A stretch of 64,000 bases of DNA from an uncultured Litoreibacter sp. (GCA_947494645.1 CANLVO010000001.1:868001-932000), one strand, 5' to 3'; positions 1 to 10,100 are shown, counted from the first letter of the stretch. Numbers and translations: made by a program. The notes: a model not told the origin generated them from the letters alone.

Positions 1-377
1 ATGGCAAGCTGCAGGCGCGGATTGCCCATCCCAAACACAAGCTGCCCAAAACCTATCTGGCGCAGGTCGAAGGCGTGCCGGATGCGGCCGCGTTGAACGC
101 GCTGCAAACCGGTGTCACCCTGAAAGACGGCCGCACATTGCCCGCCAAGGCCACACTCACCGAGGCCCCCGATTGGCTCTGGCCCCGCACCCCGCCAGTG
201 CGGTTCAGAAAAACCGTGCCCGACAGCTGGCTAAAACTGACAATCTCAGAGGGTAAAAACCGTCAGGTCCGCCGCATGACTGCCGCCGTGGGCCACCCCA
301 CCTTACGTCTGATCCGCATCAGCATCGGCGACTGGCATCTGGGCGCGCTCAGCCCCGGCACATGGAAAGACGCCTAG
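1..377 (+). CDS. RluE/RsuA-family rRNA pseudouridine synthase, 3' part only
   Basis: Only the C-terminal about 124 residues are present; the frame is open from position 3 and ends at TAG 375-377. The family isomerises specific uridines of rRNA to pseudouridine. What is seen is the family's end region: a KTYLAQVEG strand, then the [17 protein letters not shown] motif and a final LSPGTWKD-like segment, all typical of the RsuA/RluB/RluE/RluF branch. The catalytic Asp and any S4 domain lie outside the window. RluE is the closest guess because of the short compact C-terminus, but the exact rRNA target cannot be told from this fragment. The gene converges on cvpA. Confidence 0.85.
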   Translation, partial: GKLQARIAHPKHKLPKTYLAQVEGVPDAAALNALQTGVTLKDGRTLPAKATLTEAPDWLWPRTPPVRFRKTVPDSWLKLTISEGKNRQVRRMTAAVGHPTLRLIRISIGDWHLGALSPGTWKDA

Positions 378-400
378 CAGCTTCCCATGTTGAGAAATAT

Positions 401-442
401 CCTCAGGGAGTTTGGCCCTGCGCCTGAGGGCAGAATGCCCTC
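401..442. terminator. Overlapping inverted repeats between convergent genes
   Basis: The 117-base gap between the convergent pseudouridine synthase and cvpA holds CCTCAGG (401-407) paired with CCTGAGG (423-429), and overlapping it GAGGGCA-gaa-TGCCCTC (426-442), a perfect 7-bp stem. The two stems are mutually exclusive. There is no run of T on either side, so calling this a terminator is an inference from position. Confidence 0.3.
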
Positions 443-494
443 AAAGAGCAGAATAAACCTGTCGCGGCGCAGCCGCCCCGTCAGGTCAAACGGA

Positions 495-1088
495 TCAACC
501 GTTATCCGCAGGCGGGGTAGCAGCGTCCGTGGCAGGGGCCTCGATACAATCGGCGATCAAGGTTTCATAGGTTCCCACGATCCAGCCCGGTGCGTCATTT
601 GGCACAAGGCTGTCAATCGGGCCCGACATCTCGCCCACAACACGGGCGGTGCGGCTGTCATCGATCATCGGAATGGACTGATCTGCGACCACGCGGTCAT
701 AGATCACGATGGCCACCACAACCAGCAACACGCCGCGTGCAACGCCGAACAAAAAGCCCAGACCTTGATCCAAGCCCCCCAGAACAGAGCGCTGCACAGC
801 GCCTGAGAAAATCGGCGTAAAGATGGACACCACCACCAGCACCACGGCGAACACCAGCGCAAAAGCGGTGATCGTCGCGGGCTCGCAGCCCTCGATCAGC
901 GTGTCGATATAGGGGATTTCGCGCGCCAAAGGCACGGCGCGGGGGGCGAACATGAAAGCCACGATACCGGCCACGACCCAGCCTGCGATGGACAGACATT
1001 CGCGAACAAACCCGCGGGAATAGGCGAGGATGGCGGATATGACGATGACAAGCGCTGCCACCCCATCGACAAGTGTGAAACCTTCCAT
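495..1088 (-). CDS. cvpA: CvpA family inner-membrane protein
   Basis: A 197-residue protein with about four hydrophobic segments and the CvpA signature: an N-terminal helix followed by AYSRGFVRECLSIAGW, then a second helix ending in an Ala/Pro/Arg loop. CvpA was first named for colicin V export in E. coli; its general role is unclear and it is linked to envelope stress and bile tolerance. The C-terminal about 40 residues are polar and Pro/Ala-rich. It lies 35 bases downstream of radA on the same strand, an arrangement I believe is common in alphaproteobacteria, so co-transcription is likely. Start ATG at 1088. Confidence 0.85.
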   Translation of the reverse strand: MEGFTLVDGVAALVIVISAILAYSRGFVRECLSIAGWVVAGIVAFMFAPRAVPLAREIPYIDTLIEGCEPATITAFALVFAVVLVVVSIFTPIFSGAVQRSVLGGLDQGLGFLFGVARGVLLVVVAIVIYDRVVADQSIPMIDDSRTARVVGEMSGPIDSLVPNDAPGWIVGTYETLIADCIEAPATDAATPPADNG

Positions 1089-1123
1089 CTCGCGGCCCTT
1101 TCGTTTCGGCTCTTATGGCGGAG

Positions 1124-2488
1124 CTACTCGGCCCCGAATATCTCATTGACGACAGTGACAAGGTCATCCGTCTGACGCAGGCTCATTCCGTCCACCTTCG
1201 GCAACTTCTTCAGCACCGGGGTGATGGCAGAGGCAAATCCCAGCTTGGACGCCTCTTTCAGCCGGTTTTCGGCCTGCGTAACTGCTCTTAACGCACCTGA
1301 CAGGCTGATTTCACCAAAAACAACCGTATCTGCGGGCAAGGCATGGTCTTCGCGGGCAGAAAGTAGCGCACAAGCAACAGCCAGATCCGCCGCAGGCTCA
1401 TTCACGCGCATGCCGCCCGCGACGTTCAGATACACATCCAGCCCCGCAAACGGGATGCCGCACCGCGCCTCCAGCACGGCCAGAATGGTGGCCAGACGCT
1501 GCCCGTCCAGCCCCACAACGGTGCGCCGGGCCTGTGAATGCGGTGAGGGGGCCACCAGCGCCTGAATTTCGGTCAGCATCGGCCGCGTGCCCTCAATGCC
1601 TGAGAACACCACCGATCCGGGCGCAGGCCGGTCGCGATCCGACAAAAACAGCGCTGAGGGGTTCTTGACCTCGGCCAGCCCGCGGCCCGTCATTTCGAAC
1701 ACACCGATCTCGTCGGCGGGGCCGAAGCGGTTTTTGACGGCTCTGAGGATACGGAACTGATGGCCGCGCTCGCCCTCGAAATAAAGCACCGTGTCGACCA
1801 TATGCTCGACCACGCGTGGCCCCGCGATGGCGCCTTCCTTGGTGACATGGCCCACGATGATCACGGAGGTCCCGCGCTTTTTGGCGAAGGTGACCAGCTC
1901 ATGGCAGGCGGCACGGACTTGGCTCACGGAACCGGGCGCGCTGTCGACGCTATCGGCCCACATGGTTTGGATCGAGTCGATGATCACCAACTCGGGCCGG
2001 CTCTTGTCGAGTGTCGTCAGGATGTCGCGCAGATTGGTCTCAGCCGCCAGCTTAACGGGGCTTTCCTCCAGCCCAAGCCGTTGCGCGCGCATCCGGATTT
2101 GCTGCGAGGCTTCCTCGCCAGAGACGTAGACCACATCCATCCCGTTGCGCGCGAACCGCGCGGCGGCTTGCAACAGCAAGGTCGATTTGCCGATACCGGG
2201 ATCGCCGCCCAGCAGAATGGCAGAGGCATCGACCAGCCCGCCGCCCAGCACCCGGTCCAGCTCGTTGACGCCTGAAATAGTGCGTTTTGGCGGGTCGTCT
2301 TTGGTCGACAGATCGCTCAGCTCAAGCGTGCGGCCCCGCGCGTTGCCCAGAGATTTCTTGCCGGGGCCAGAGGACAGCGGCGTTTCCTCGATGATGGAAT
2401 TCCACGCGCCGCAGGCCTCGCAACGGCCCGACCATTTGGTGTGGGTCGCACCGCATTCGGTGCATTTGAAACTGGGTTGCTTGGCCAT
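1124..2488 (-). CDS. radA: DNA repair protein RadA
   Basis: 454 residues, full length for RadA (Sms), a RecA-like branch-migration ATPase that processes recombination intermediates. Domains in order: an N-terminal zinc finger with Cys 9, 12, 23 and 26; a RecA-like core with Walker A GGDPGIGKST (residues 94-103) and a Walker B ending in DSIQ (about 171); the RadA-specific KNRFG motif (252-256); and a C-terminal Lon-protease-like domain. ATG at 2488 opens directly on the zinc finger, which supports this start. It is followed by cvpA and preceded, 41 bases away, by a small membrane protein gene on the same strand. Confidence 0.97.
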   Translation of the reverse strand: MAKQPSFKCTECGATHTKWSGRCEACGAWNSIIEETPLSSGPGKKSLGNARGRTLELSDLSTKDDPPKRTISGVNELDRVLGGGLVDASAILLGGDPGIGKSTLLLQAAARFARNGMDVVYVSGEEASQQIRMRAQRLGLEESPVKLAAETNLRDILTTLDKSRPELVIIDSIQTMWADSVDSAPGSVSQVRAACHELVTFAKKRGTSVIIVGHVTKEGAIAGPRVVEHMVDTVLYFEGERGHQFRILRAVKNRFGPADEIGVFEMTGRGLAEVKNPSALFLSDRDRPAPGSVVFSGIEGTRPMLTEIQALVAPSPHSQARRTVVGLDGQRLATILAVLEARCGIPFAGLDVYLNVAGGMRVNEPAADLAVACALLSAREDHALPADTVVFGEISLSGALRAVTQAENRLKEASKLGFASAITPVLKKLPKVDGMSLRQTDDLVTVVNEIFGAE

Positions 2489-2529
2489 ATGCCCGTATTT
2501 GGCCCAGCCCGGGCGGAGTTACAAGCGCC

Positions 2530-2871
2530 TTACAGCGCAGGCGGTGCGGGCAGGGACGGACCCGCCAAAAGCGCATAGCCCGCATAGGTCGCGCCAAGGC
2601 CCAGCAGCAGCTGAACAAAGGGCAACAGCTTGCTCCAGCGGCGCTCGTACCACAGCGCGATCAGCCCCAGTACGGAACAGGTGATGCCGCCGCTCACCAG
2701 CATGGCGTGCAGGTCCCAGGTCACCGCCGCCACCACGATCACCGTCGAGATTGCCAGAAACCCCTGCACGACCCGGTGCATGCCCGATTGCGTCACGGCC
2801 TGATAAACGGACCACAAAAGGGCGGCGAAAAGGCAGGCGGCCAGAGCGACGCCGATCAGAATGGGGATCAT
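2530..2871 (-). CDS. Small hydrophobic membrane protein, unknown function
   Basis: 113 residues with four predicted transmembrane helices and very short loops. I do not recognise a named family. Its start codon overlaps the stop of the upstream PqiA-like gene by four bases (ATGA), so the two are translationally coupled and probably work together in the inner membrane. The C-terminus is Pro/Ala-rich. Nothing in the sequence points to an enzyme active site. Confidence 0.7.
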   Translation of the reverse strand: MIPILIGVALAACLFAALLWSVYQAVTQSGMHRVVQGFLAISTVIVVAAVTWDLHAMLVSGGITCSVLGLIALWYERRWSKLLPFVQLLLGLGATYAGYALLAGPSLPAPPAL

Positions 2872-3311
2872 GGGGAGGGGTCCTGTTTTGGTTTGGTCAG
2901 ATAAGAGCAGGCCAGCGACACCAACACGCAGGCCGTGAAGGCATAAAGCCCCCAGCCGGTTTCCAGCCGCCCGACGCCGACGCCTTTGGCCAGCACAATA
3001 TAGAGCGCGATCAGAAATATATCGGCCATCGCCAGCTTGCCCATCAGCGTGATCGCCGGCAGCAGCCGGGCAGAGGCCAGATCAAAGTGAATAAGCGCCA
3101 GCCCAACGGTCTTGAGATAGGGGGCCACCAGCGCAAAGAAGGTCACGGCCAGCGCCAGAAAGATGTCCTTCTCCCACAGCGATTGCAGGCCCGACAGCAC
3201 GGAGATTTCAGACAGTTTGAAGAACGGCAACAGCCCCGCCTTCAACAGCGGCGCGAACCACGCGATGGGGAAGGCCACCAGAAGCGACAGGTTGAGAAGT
3301 TTCACAAACAT
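2868..3311 (-). CDS. PqiA-like (paraquat-inducible protein A) membrane protein
   Basis: The protein has four transmembrane helices and ends with the PqiA-type pattern LMGKLAMADIFLIALY. PqiA proteins sit in the inner membrane and pair with MCE-domain proteins in lipid trafficking across the envelope; this one is a single PqiA unit of about 147 residues, not the doubled E. coli form, and no MCE protein adjoins it. The frame stays open upstream to 3437. I chose ATG 3311 because it begins right before the first helix (FVKLLNLSLLVAF); ATG 3362 has a GGAG only two bases upstream, which is too close. The start is therefore uncertain. The stop overlaps the next gene by four bases. Confidence 0.65.
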   Translation of the reverse strand: MFVKLLNLSLLVAFPIAWFAPLLKAGLLPFFKLSEISVLSGLQSLWEKDIFLALAVTFFALVAPYLKTVGLALIHFDLASARLLPAITLMGKLAMADIFLIALYIVLAKGVGVGRLETGWGLYAFTACVLVSLACSYLTKPKQDPSP

Positions 3312-3675
3312 GTCGCCCACATAAGAAAGGCCCGCGCCTAAGCGCAAGGCCTCCCCTATCATTACTCCAGCACTGGTGACCAGACTGCAATAATCTTCCC
3401 GAAGAGCCACCCGGTTGTCGGGCGGCCAAATGCGCAAGTGATGCGAAACAGGAGAAATGCGTCGAAACCGACTTTGGACACGGTGTTGTCACCGACGCAT
3501 GTGAGAAATATCAGCCCCCCGGCACGCTTCGCGCGATGGCGTTATGGTAGGCGACAGGGAGATCGGTGCAAGCCGCTCAATGCAGCGTTGATGCTGGTAA
3601 ATCAGGGGTTTTGCGAAACAATAGGGGGCCAGTTCAAGAATTGTCTTTATATGAGAAACAGTTCACGCGTTGAGG
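3312..3675. other. Gap with no recognisable gene
   Basis: If the PqiA-like gene starts at 3311, about 360 bases follow before the orphan gene. No reading frame here has a recognisable protein family, no tRNA is seen, and no intact insertion-sequence end could be identified. The part after about 3590 becomes AT-richer, in line with the orphan gene next to it. Confidence 0.4.
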
Positions 3676-4428
3676 TCAATCCTCGTCCCCTTCGTCCTCC
3701 TCTGCCCGCATGTCGGGGATTTGCTTGGGCTCCTCGTCCTTACCAATGGCCGCCTGCTTCTTGAAGAACTTCCAAGAGTTGGTTACGTCTTTCAGCCGAT
3801 CAGTTACAGGTTTGACTCTCTTACCTGACTCGCCCAGCGCGTCGGCCAAGTCCTTCATACGTCCTAGTCCGCGGTAATAGCTGCTAATGTCCTTGCTGAA
3901 TTCCGTTTGCAGCTCGTTCACCTTCGTTAGCAAGCGGTGGCAATAATCGCCATTCATCTTCTCATCTTCAAAAAAGGTCGCGCCGTCGATAGCGTCGCGC
4001 AGGTCATTGATTTGTCCCTGAACATGCGCCTTTTGATTGTCCGCAAGCCGAAGAAATTCCTGATCGGCAACCGTTTCATCAGGAAGGCCCAGCTCCTCCA
4101 GTGCCTTGTACCTTTCGATCTCGATCTCTTCTGCGATCAAAGACTTGGCAAGCTCATCTTCAACTTGTCTGACAATCGACTCAGTCATTCCATGGAATGA
4201 ATCCAGATCAATCCTGTTGGCAACTAAGCTCGTCTGCTCGAACCAGTTCATCTTTGGTAACTCGAAGGTCAGTAGGTCGGCGAGATGCTGCAGCTTGAAA
4301 ATTTGTCGCCCAATGGCCTTAAACAGTTCTTCATCGTCTGTCGGAGCGTCCCTGAACTTCATACGCAGCTTGGTTAAGGACTTAAATTCATCAACAAATT
4401 TTCTTTTCGCTTCTATGTCTTCAATCAT
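3676..4428 (-). CDS. Orphan helical protein of unknown function, AT-richer than its neighbours
   Basis: 250 residues, highly charged and almost entirely helical by eye, with a Glu/Asp-rich tail (AEEDEGDED). No signal peptide, membrane segment or known motif. Base composition is clearly lower in G+C than the flanks: two 60-base stretches counted by hand gave 48% and 45%, against well over 60% next door. ATG 4428 (the TTG just before it is less likely) lies four bases after the mlaF stop, so it is placed as if it were the last gene of the alr-mlaE-mlaF run. The composition suggests acquisition by transfer. Function cannot be assigned. Confidence 0.7.
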   Translation of the reverse strand: MIEDIEAKRKFVDEFKSLTKLRMKFRDAPTDDEELFKAIGRQIFKLQHLADLLTFELPKMNWFEQTSLVANRIDLDSFHGMTESIVRQVEDELAKSLIAEEIEIERYKALEELGLPDETVADQEFLRLADNQKAHVQGQINDLRDAIDGATFFEDEKMNGDYCHRLLTKVNELQTEFSKDISSYYRGLGRMKDLADALGESGKRVKPVTDRLKDVTNSWKFFKKQAAIGKDEEPKQIPDMRAEEDEGDED

Positions 4429-4432
4429 CAAA

Positions 4433-5179
4433 TTATCTCACACTTTCAATCGGCCCCTCGGCGGAACCTCTAACAAACTGATTTAAATACGGATCGTCCG
4501 CGCTGTCCATCTCGCCTACGGGTCCTGTCCATTGGATGACCCCGTCATGGAGCATGGCGACCTTGTCGGCGATGGTGCGCACGCTCGACATGTCGTGGGT
4601 GATGGTCATGGTGGTGGCGCCCATCTCGGTCACGATTTCGCGGATCAGGTCGTTGATCACACCCGACATGATCGGATCGAGGCCGGTGGTGGGCTCGTCG
4701 AAGAAGATGATCTCCGGATCGGCGGCAATGGCGCGGGCGAGGCCGACGCGTTTTTGCATGCCGCCGGACAGCTCGGCGGGGAGCCGGTCAGCGACGTCTG
4801 GCTTTAGACCGACGCGGCGCAGTTTCTCGATGGCGATTTCGCGTGCTTCCTCCTTGGGACGTTTCAGCGCGCCTCGCATCAAGCGGAAAGAGACGTTTTG
4901 CCAGACGGGCAGGCTGTCAAAAAGCGCGCCACCTTGGAACAGCATGCCAAAGCGGGCGAGAAAAGCGTCGCGGTCGCCTTTGGTGGCGTCCTTGCCGTCC
5001 ACTTCGATGGTGCCTGCATCAGGGGTCACGAGGCCAAGGACGGATTTGATCAGGATGGATTTGCCCGTGCCGGAGCCGCCGATCACCACCATGCTTTCGC
5101 CCTTGGGCACATGCAGATTGATGCCGCGCAGGACGTGGTTGGAGCCGAAGGACTTTTTGACATCGGTGAGGCGGATCAT
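4433..5179 (-). CDS. mlaF: ABC transporter ATP-binding protein, MlaF type
   Basis: 248 residues. Walker A GGSGTGKS (34-41), signature LSGGMQ (137-142) and Walker B IIFFDEP (157-163) are intact, and the ITHDM switch region follows. The LSGGMQKRV form of the signature is typical of MlaF/Ttg2A ATPases, which power phospholipid movement between the two membranes with the MlaE permease. ATG 5179 overlaps the mlaE stop (ATGA). The reading frame stays open far upstream of this start, but that part only shadows mlaE. The last codons, near 4440-4500, already show the AT-rich composition of the following gene. No mlaD, mlaB or mlaC is in the window. Confidence 0.93.
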   Translation of the reverse strand: MIRLTDVKKSFGSNHVLRGINLHVPKGESMVVIGGSGTGKSILIKSVLGLVTPDAGTIEVDGKDATKGDRDAFLARFGMLFQGGALFDSLPVWQNVSFRLMRGALKRPKEEAREIAIEKLRRVGLKPDVADRLPAELSGGMQKRVGLARAIAADPEIIFFDEPTTGLDPIMSGVINDLIREIVTEMGATTMTITHDMSSVRTIADKVAMLHDGVIQWTGPVGEMDSADDPYLNQFVRGSAEGPIESVR

Positions 5180-5949
5180 GCTGAGAAAAACACCCCTGTG
5201 AGTATGAAATTTGCAGCCAGGATCAGGATGGCGGCGGCCTGGACGGAGGCCTTGGTGGCCGCCCCCACACCTTGCGCGCCCCGGCCAGAGTTCATGCCGT
5301 AATAACACCCCATCAGTGCGGCGATGACGCCAAAGACCGCGCCTTTGGCGAGGCTGGACAGGATGTCGGAGAGCTGCAGGAAGTCGGCGGTGTTTTGCAG
5401 ATAAGCGGCCTCGTTGAAGCCCAGCGTTTTGGTGGCCACAAGGAAGCCACCGAGGATGCCGATGATATCGCCGACGCCAGTGAGAAGCGGGACCACGATG
5501 AGGGCCGCAAGGACGCGCGGGACGGTGAGGTATTTCATCGGATGGGTGGAGAGTGTGACGAGCGCGTCGAGCTGTTCGGTCACTTTCATTGTGGCGATCT
5601 CGGCAGCAATGGAGGAGGTCACGCGGGCGGCGATCATCAGGCCCACCAGCACCGGGCCAAGCTCGCGCACCATGCCGATGGCGACAATTTGCGGGACCAC
5701 GGCCTCGGCGTTGAAGCGGGCCCCGCCTGCATAGATTTGCAGCGCGAGGGCGCCGCCGGTGAAAATAGTGGTGAGGCCCACGACGGGCAGGGAGAAATAG
5801 CCGATCTGCAGCAGTTGCTGGGCGAATTCCTTGAAATAGAACGGCGGGCGCAGGACGTGGCTGGCGGTCTGGCCCGCAAAGATCGTGATGCGCCCGATGG
5901 CTGCGAGCATGGCGAGCGTGGCAGCCCCAATCGCGGCGATGGTGCTCAC
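5176..5949 (-). CDS. mlaE: ABC transporter permease, MlaE family
   Basis: 257 residues, the usual length. It has the MlaE pattern: an amphipathic N-terminal helix, about five membrane helices, a central [18 protein letters not shown] segment and [14 protein letters not shown]. MlaE forms the membrane part of the phospholipid-trafficking ABC complex with MlaF. The start is GTG 5949, overlapping the alr stop (GTGA), and the stop overlaps the mlaF ATG, so alr-mlaE-mlaF is one tightly coupled unit. Confidence 0.93.
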   Translation of the reverse strand: MSTIAAIGAATLAMLAAIGRITIFAGQTASHVLRPPFYFKEFAQQLLQIGYFSLPVVGLTTIFTGGALALQIYAGGARFNAEAVVPQIVAIGMVRELGPVLVGLMIAARVTSSIAAEIATMKVTEQLDALVTLSTHPMKYLTVPRVLAALIVVPLLTGVGDIIGILGGFLVATKTLGFNEAAYLQNTADFLQLSDILSSLAKGAVFGVIAALMGCYYGMNSGRGAQGVGAATKASVQAAAILILAANFILTGVFFSA

Positions 5950-6965
5950 GCGAGGACCCGGGTGTACCGGCCCCCCAGCGATGTGAGGATTTCGTAGCCG
6001 ATGGTGCCTGCGGCCTCTGCCAACTGATCGACGGTTTGGTGGGGGCCGAGGATTTGCAGGGTCTCGGGAACATGATCGAGCGCGGTGACGTCGACGGTCA
6101 GCAAATCCATGGAGACCCGGCCTGCGAGGGGGACGGCGATGTCGCCTGCATAGAGCGTGGCTGTCCCGGACATGGCGCGGATCAGGCCATCGGCATAGCC
6201 CGCAGAGACGGTGGCGATTTTGGTGGGCTTGGTGGCGGTGAAGGCGCAGGCATAGCCCGCCGTTTCACCCGGTTGCAGGAGGCGGGTCTGGATCACCGGC
6301 AGATCGAGCGTGACCACGGGTTTGGCTTGGGAAAACGGCAAACCACCATAGAGGCCCACGCCGGGGCGGGTCAGGTCAAAATGGAAGTCCTTACCGAGGA
6401 GCGTCCCACCGGTGGCGGCCAGTGATTTGGGGCAAGAGAGCCCGTCCGTCATGGCGCGGAAGGCCTTGAGCTGGGACGCGTTGGCGGCGTGATCCGGCTC
6501 ATCGGCGCAGGCCAGATGCGACATGACAAGCGTGGCCTCAGTGGCCATGTCGGCGGAGAAGTCTTCGGGCTCAAACCCGAGCCGGTTCATGCCGCTGTCA
6601 AGCTGCAGGCCGAAGGCGTGGCCGGGCAGGGCCTCCCGATGTCGGGTGAGCTGCTCTGGCGCGTTGAGCATTGGGGTCAGGTCATGGTCGCGCAAGGCTG
6701 CGGCGTCGCCCGCCATATGGCCCGAGAACACATTGATCACCGGGCCGGGGCCAAGGGCTTTGCGCACAGCGACGCCTTCCTCGGCCACGGCCACAAAAAA
6801 CTGCCTTGCGCCCGCTTTGGCCAGTGTTTCCGAAACCAGCCCAGCGCCGAGCCCGTAGCCATCGGCTTTGACCACGGCGGCGGTTTCGACATGTGTCTGC
6901 GCATCCAGCGCGCGCCAGTTGGCGGCGATTGCGCTTTGATCAATGGAGAGGGTTCCGGTGGCCAT
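5946..6965 (-). CDS. alr: Alanine racemase
   Basis: 339 residues. This PLP enzyme interconverts L- and D-alanine for peptidoglycan. The PLP lysine is K33 in [12 protein letters not shown], and the second catalytic base Tyr257 sits in SAGYADG. The N-terminal barrel and C-terminal beta domain are both complete, although the protein is shorter than the roughly 360-370 residues of many Alr enzymes. ATG 6965. It is the first gene of a coupled unit with mlaE and mlaF, linking a cell-wall enzyme with outer-membrane lipid transport. Upstream lies a repeat-filled gap. Confidence 0.95.
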   Translation of the reverse strand: MATGTLSIDQSAIAANWRALDAQTHVETAAVVKADGYGLGAGLVSETLAKAGARQFFVAVAEEGVAVRKALGPGPVINVFSGHMAGDAAALRDHDLTPMLNAPEQLTRHREALPGHAFGLQLDSGMNRLGFEPEDFSADMATEATLVMSHLACADEPDHAANASQLKAFRAMTDGLSCPKSLAATGGTLLGKDFHFDLTRPGVGLYGGLPFSQAKPVVTLDLPVIQTRLLQPGETAGYACAFTATKPTKIATVSAGYADGLIRAMSGTATLYAGDIAVPLAGRVSMDLLTVDVTALDHVPETLQILGPHQTVDQLAEAAGTIGYEILTSLGGRYTRVLA

Positions 6966-7016
6966 GCGCCGTTTGTGACAGAGGCGGGGCTGTGGTCAAG
7001 GGGGATGTGTTTGTCA

Positions 7017-7131
7017 AAGGGGGCTCTGCCCCCAAACCTGGTCCAATGGGGGCTCTGCCCCCAAACCCCCGGCCCAATGGGGGCTCTGCCCCCGGCTGCG
7101 CCTCCCCCGGAGTATTTTTGAAGCAGTGATG
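7017..7131. repeat. Intergenic repeat element, copy 1: three hairpin units plus conserved tail
   Basis: Three tandem units each carry the palindrome GGGGGCTCTGCCCCC (near 7019, 7047 and 7078), separated by short C-rich spacers. They are followed by CTCCCCCGGAGTATTTTTGA (7102-7121) and AGCAGTGAT. Read on the minus strand, the direction of the RND gene, the element starts ATCACTGCTTCAAAAATACT 47 bases after the RND stop and ends in the hairpins. The same oriented element recurs near 19321 and 32614. Confidence 0.85.
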
Positions 7132-7177
7132 GGCGAGAGCCTATCACGGGGGGAGGGTCTGTCGCGTGCGGTTGTGG

Positions 7178-10100
7178 TTACTCCGCGGCTTTGAGTTCTG
7201 GTGGCTTGGGTTTGCGTTTGCGCTTTGGTTTGGGCGCTGGCGCGGGATCGGGGACCTCCTCGGTCGCGACAGGTTCCTCGGGGTCGGACCACAACAGCAG
7301 CGGGTCGCGGACGCGGGATGCCTGACGGCGGAGCAGCAGGTCATGGCGGGATTGCGACTTGCGTGACGCCAGTGCCAGAAGGCCCTTCCACGAGGCGAAG
7401 GCGCCCATGGAGATCCAGACGCGCAGCGCCAGCAGGGCAGGCGTAAAGACCAGCGTCAGGACCGTGGCGATGCCGAGGCCGAAGACGACAGCGGTGGCGA
7501 GCTGTTTCCACCAGAGCGCCGTCGGGCTGTCGACGGAGTAGCCACCGCCCAGGAAGTCGAGCGACAGGCCGAACATCATTGGGGCCAAGCCCGCCATCGT
7601 GGTGATGGTGGTCAGAAGCACGGGGCGGATGCGGTCTTCGGCGGTGCGGATGATCGCCTCCAGCCGCGGCATGTATTTGGAATAGTCCTGATAGGTGTCG
7701 ATGAGCACAATGTTGTTGTTCACCACGATCCCTGCGAGCGCCACGATCCCGGTGCCGGTCATGATGATGGAGAATTTCTGGCCCATCACCAGCATGCCGA
7801 TGAGCACGCCTGTGGTGGACAGAACCACCGCCAGAAGGACGAGCGTCGCATTGTAGAAGCTGTTGAACTGCGCCAGCAGGATGACGAACATCAGGCCAAG
7901 TGCTGCGGCGAAGGCGCTGCTGAGGAAGGCCTGGGATTCGGCTTGCTCTTCGGTGTCGCCAGCCCATTCAAAGCTGACGGAGGCGGGCAGGGGCTGCTCG
8001 GTCTCGATCCAGCTGGTGAGGGTGGCGATGCGTTCATTGGCGTCGATGATGGCCACGTTGTAGTCGCCCGCCTGGAAGCCTTCGGACAGCGCGTCCTGAC
8101 TGAGGTCCGGGTCGAGTGCTTCAACCAAAACGAAGCCTTCCCCGGCGGCATTGGTGATCGGGCCGGAGGGGTCGGATTTCAGGACAGCAACGGGGGTTTC
8201 ACCCTCCACCAGCTTGATCAGGCCGGGGGCGACGTCGGCTTTGACGTCGAAGAAACGGGACTGATCGATGCGGTCGATCTGGCCAAGCTTCTTGACCGGG
8301 GTGCGGGTAATAAAGTTGGCCAGCGGGATCAGGCCGCGCGGGGTCCGGACCTTGAGCGTGTCGAGGGTGGACAGGACGCGGGATTGCTCCGGCAGGCGAA
8401 CGCGGATCTCGATCTCTTCGTCGGAGCTGTCGACGCGCATGGTATCCAGAAGCAGGCCACGCGTGACGAGTTGCACCATGGCGCCCACGGTGGCGACATC
8501 TGCGCCGTAACGGCCTGCGGCCTCCACATCGACGTCAATCTGCCAATCGATGCCGGGCAGCGGCAGGGTGTTTTCGATGGTGATCAGGCCGGGGACGGTT
8601 TCGAAATGCGCGGTGGCGTCGGCGGTGGCTTGTTGCAGCTCCGCCCAGTTGTCGCCTGTCAGGCGCAGGTTCACCGGCTTGCCGGAGGCGGGACCGCGAT
8701 CCTGGCTGAGAATTTCGGTGCGGATGCCGGGGATGGCGTCCATCTTGGCCTGCAGCTCGTCAAGGATGACGGTGTCATCTGGGCGGGTGCCCCAATCGGC
8801 AAGCTCGATCTGCACCTGCCCGACCGTATCAAGTGGCCCGGCGGCACCACCATTATTGGTGTTCAACCCGCCGCCGCCTGCAAAGGCGAAGACGGAGACG
8901 ATGCCGTCGGTGCTGAGCGCGGCCTGTTCGACCTCGGCGACCATCTGGTCTTTTTCCTCAAGCGAGAGGTTGCCGCGGGCTTGGACGTAGATGATGGCCT
9001 GCTCGGTCTCGGATTCGACGAAGAACTCGACGCCATTGTTGTTGGCCCCGAAGGTGGTGAAGACAGTGATCACGAAGAACACCACACCCGCGATAACCGC
9101 GATGGGCATGATCGGGTTGTTCGCGATAAGCGAGGTGAATTTTCCGAAGAGGGAGCGGCGGTAGCCTGCATTGACGCGCTGCTGCTGCGTGCGCCAGGAG
9201 ACCGCGCCCATCATGACAGAGGCGAACATGGCGGCGATGACGAAGAACAGACCCGTGGCGACCATCGCACCGACCGGGCCAAGCGCGCCCAAAGGCAGCA
9301 AATAGTTGGGGTTCAGCAACTGCATCGCAGCCACGAAGAGCACGAAGAGCGAGACCAGCGCGAGGGGCAGGCGGATCAGCAGAGGAACGGCGCGCATGGC
9401 CTCGGACACGTTGCCGATGACGCGGCTGATGCGGCCTGAGACGCCGCCCATAACAGGCAGGTAGATCAGCGCCACAATGAGCGAGGCGGACAGCACGAAG
9501 ATCAGCGTGACGGGCAGCATGCCCATGAATTCGCCGGGGACGCCGGGCCAGAAAAGCATCGGCAGGAAGGCGCAGAGCGTGGTGGCGGTGGAGGAAATCA
9601 CCGGCCAGAACATGCGTTTGGCGGCGTCTGTGTAGGCCTCCATCGGGCCGGCCCCGTCAGAGATGCGCTTGTCGGCATACTCCACCACGACGATCGCCCC
9701 GTCGACGAGCATACCTACCGCGAGGATCAGGCCGAACATGACGATATTGGAGATGGAGATGCCCATCAGGCCGAGCAGGATGAAGCACAACAGGAAGGAC
9801 GTCGGAATTGCGAAGCCCACCAACAGCGCAGAGCGGGTGCCGAGAGAGGCCAGCACCACGATCATCACCAGCGCGATGGCGGTCAGGACCGAGCCTTCAA
9901 GCTGTTGCACCATGCCGTTGACCTGCTTGGACTGATCGAGCGTGACGTCGACACGGATGGCGTCTTGCAGCTCTTGCGGCCAGCGGGTTTGCGCCTCGGC
10001 CACGGTCTCGCGCACAAGGGCGGAGGTGTCGATGATGTTGAAGCCTTTGCGTTTGACGACCTGCAGCGCGACGGTGTCGTTGCCGTTGAAACGTGCCGTG

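Noticed and set aside
3438-3675. Possible insertion-sequence remnant between the PqiA-like gene and the orphan gene
   Set aside because: No terminal inverted repeats, target duplications or transposase fragment could be seen.
4433-6073. Apparent 546-codon fusion upstream of mlaF
   Set aside because: The first 298 codons are the wrong frame of mlaE; mlaF begins at 5179 with an ATGA overlap.
7017-7131. Regular hairpin repeats that could be taken for a CRISPR array
   Set aside because: The repeats are short palindromes with tiny, similar spacers and no cas genes nearby; the same element recurs behind other genes.
7943-9439. Long open frame of about 498 codons antisense to the RND permease
   Set aside because: It is a shadow of G+C-rich coding sequence on the other strand, with no family similarity, while the permease frame is clearly real.
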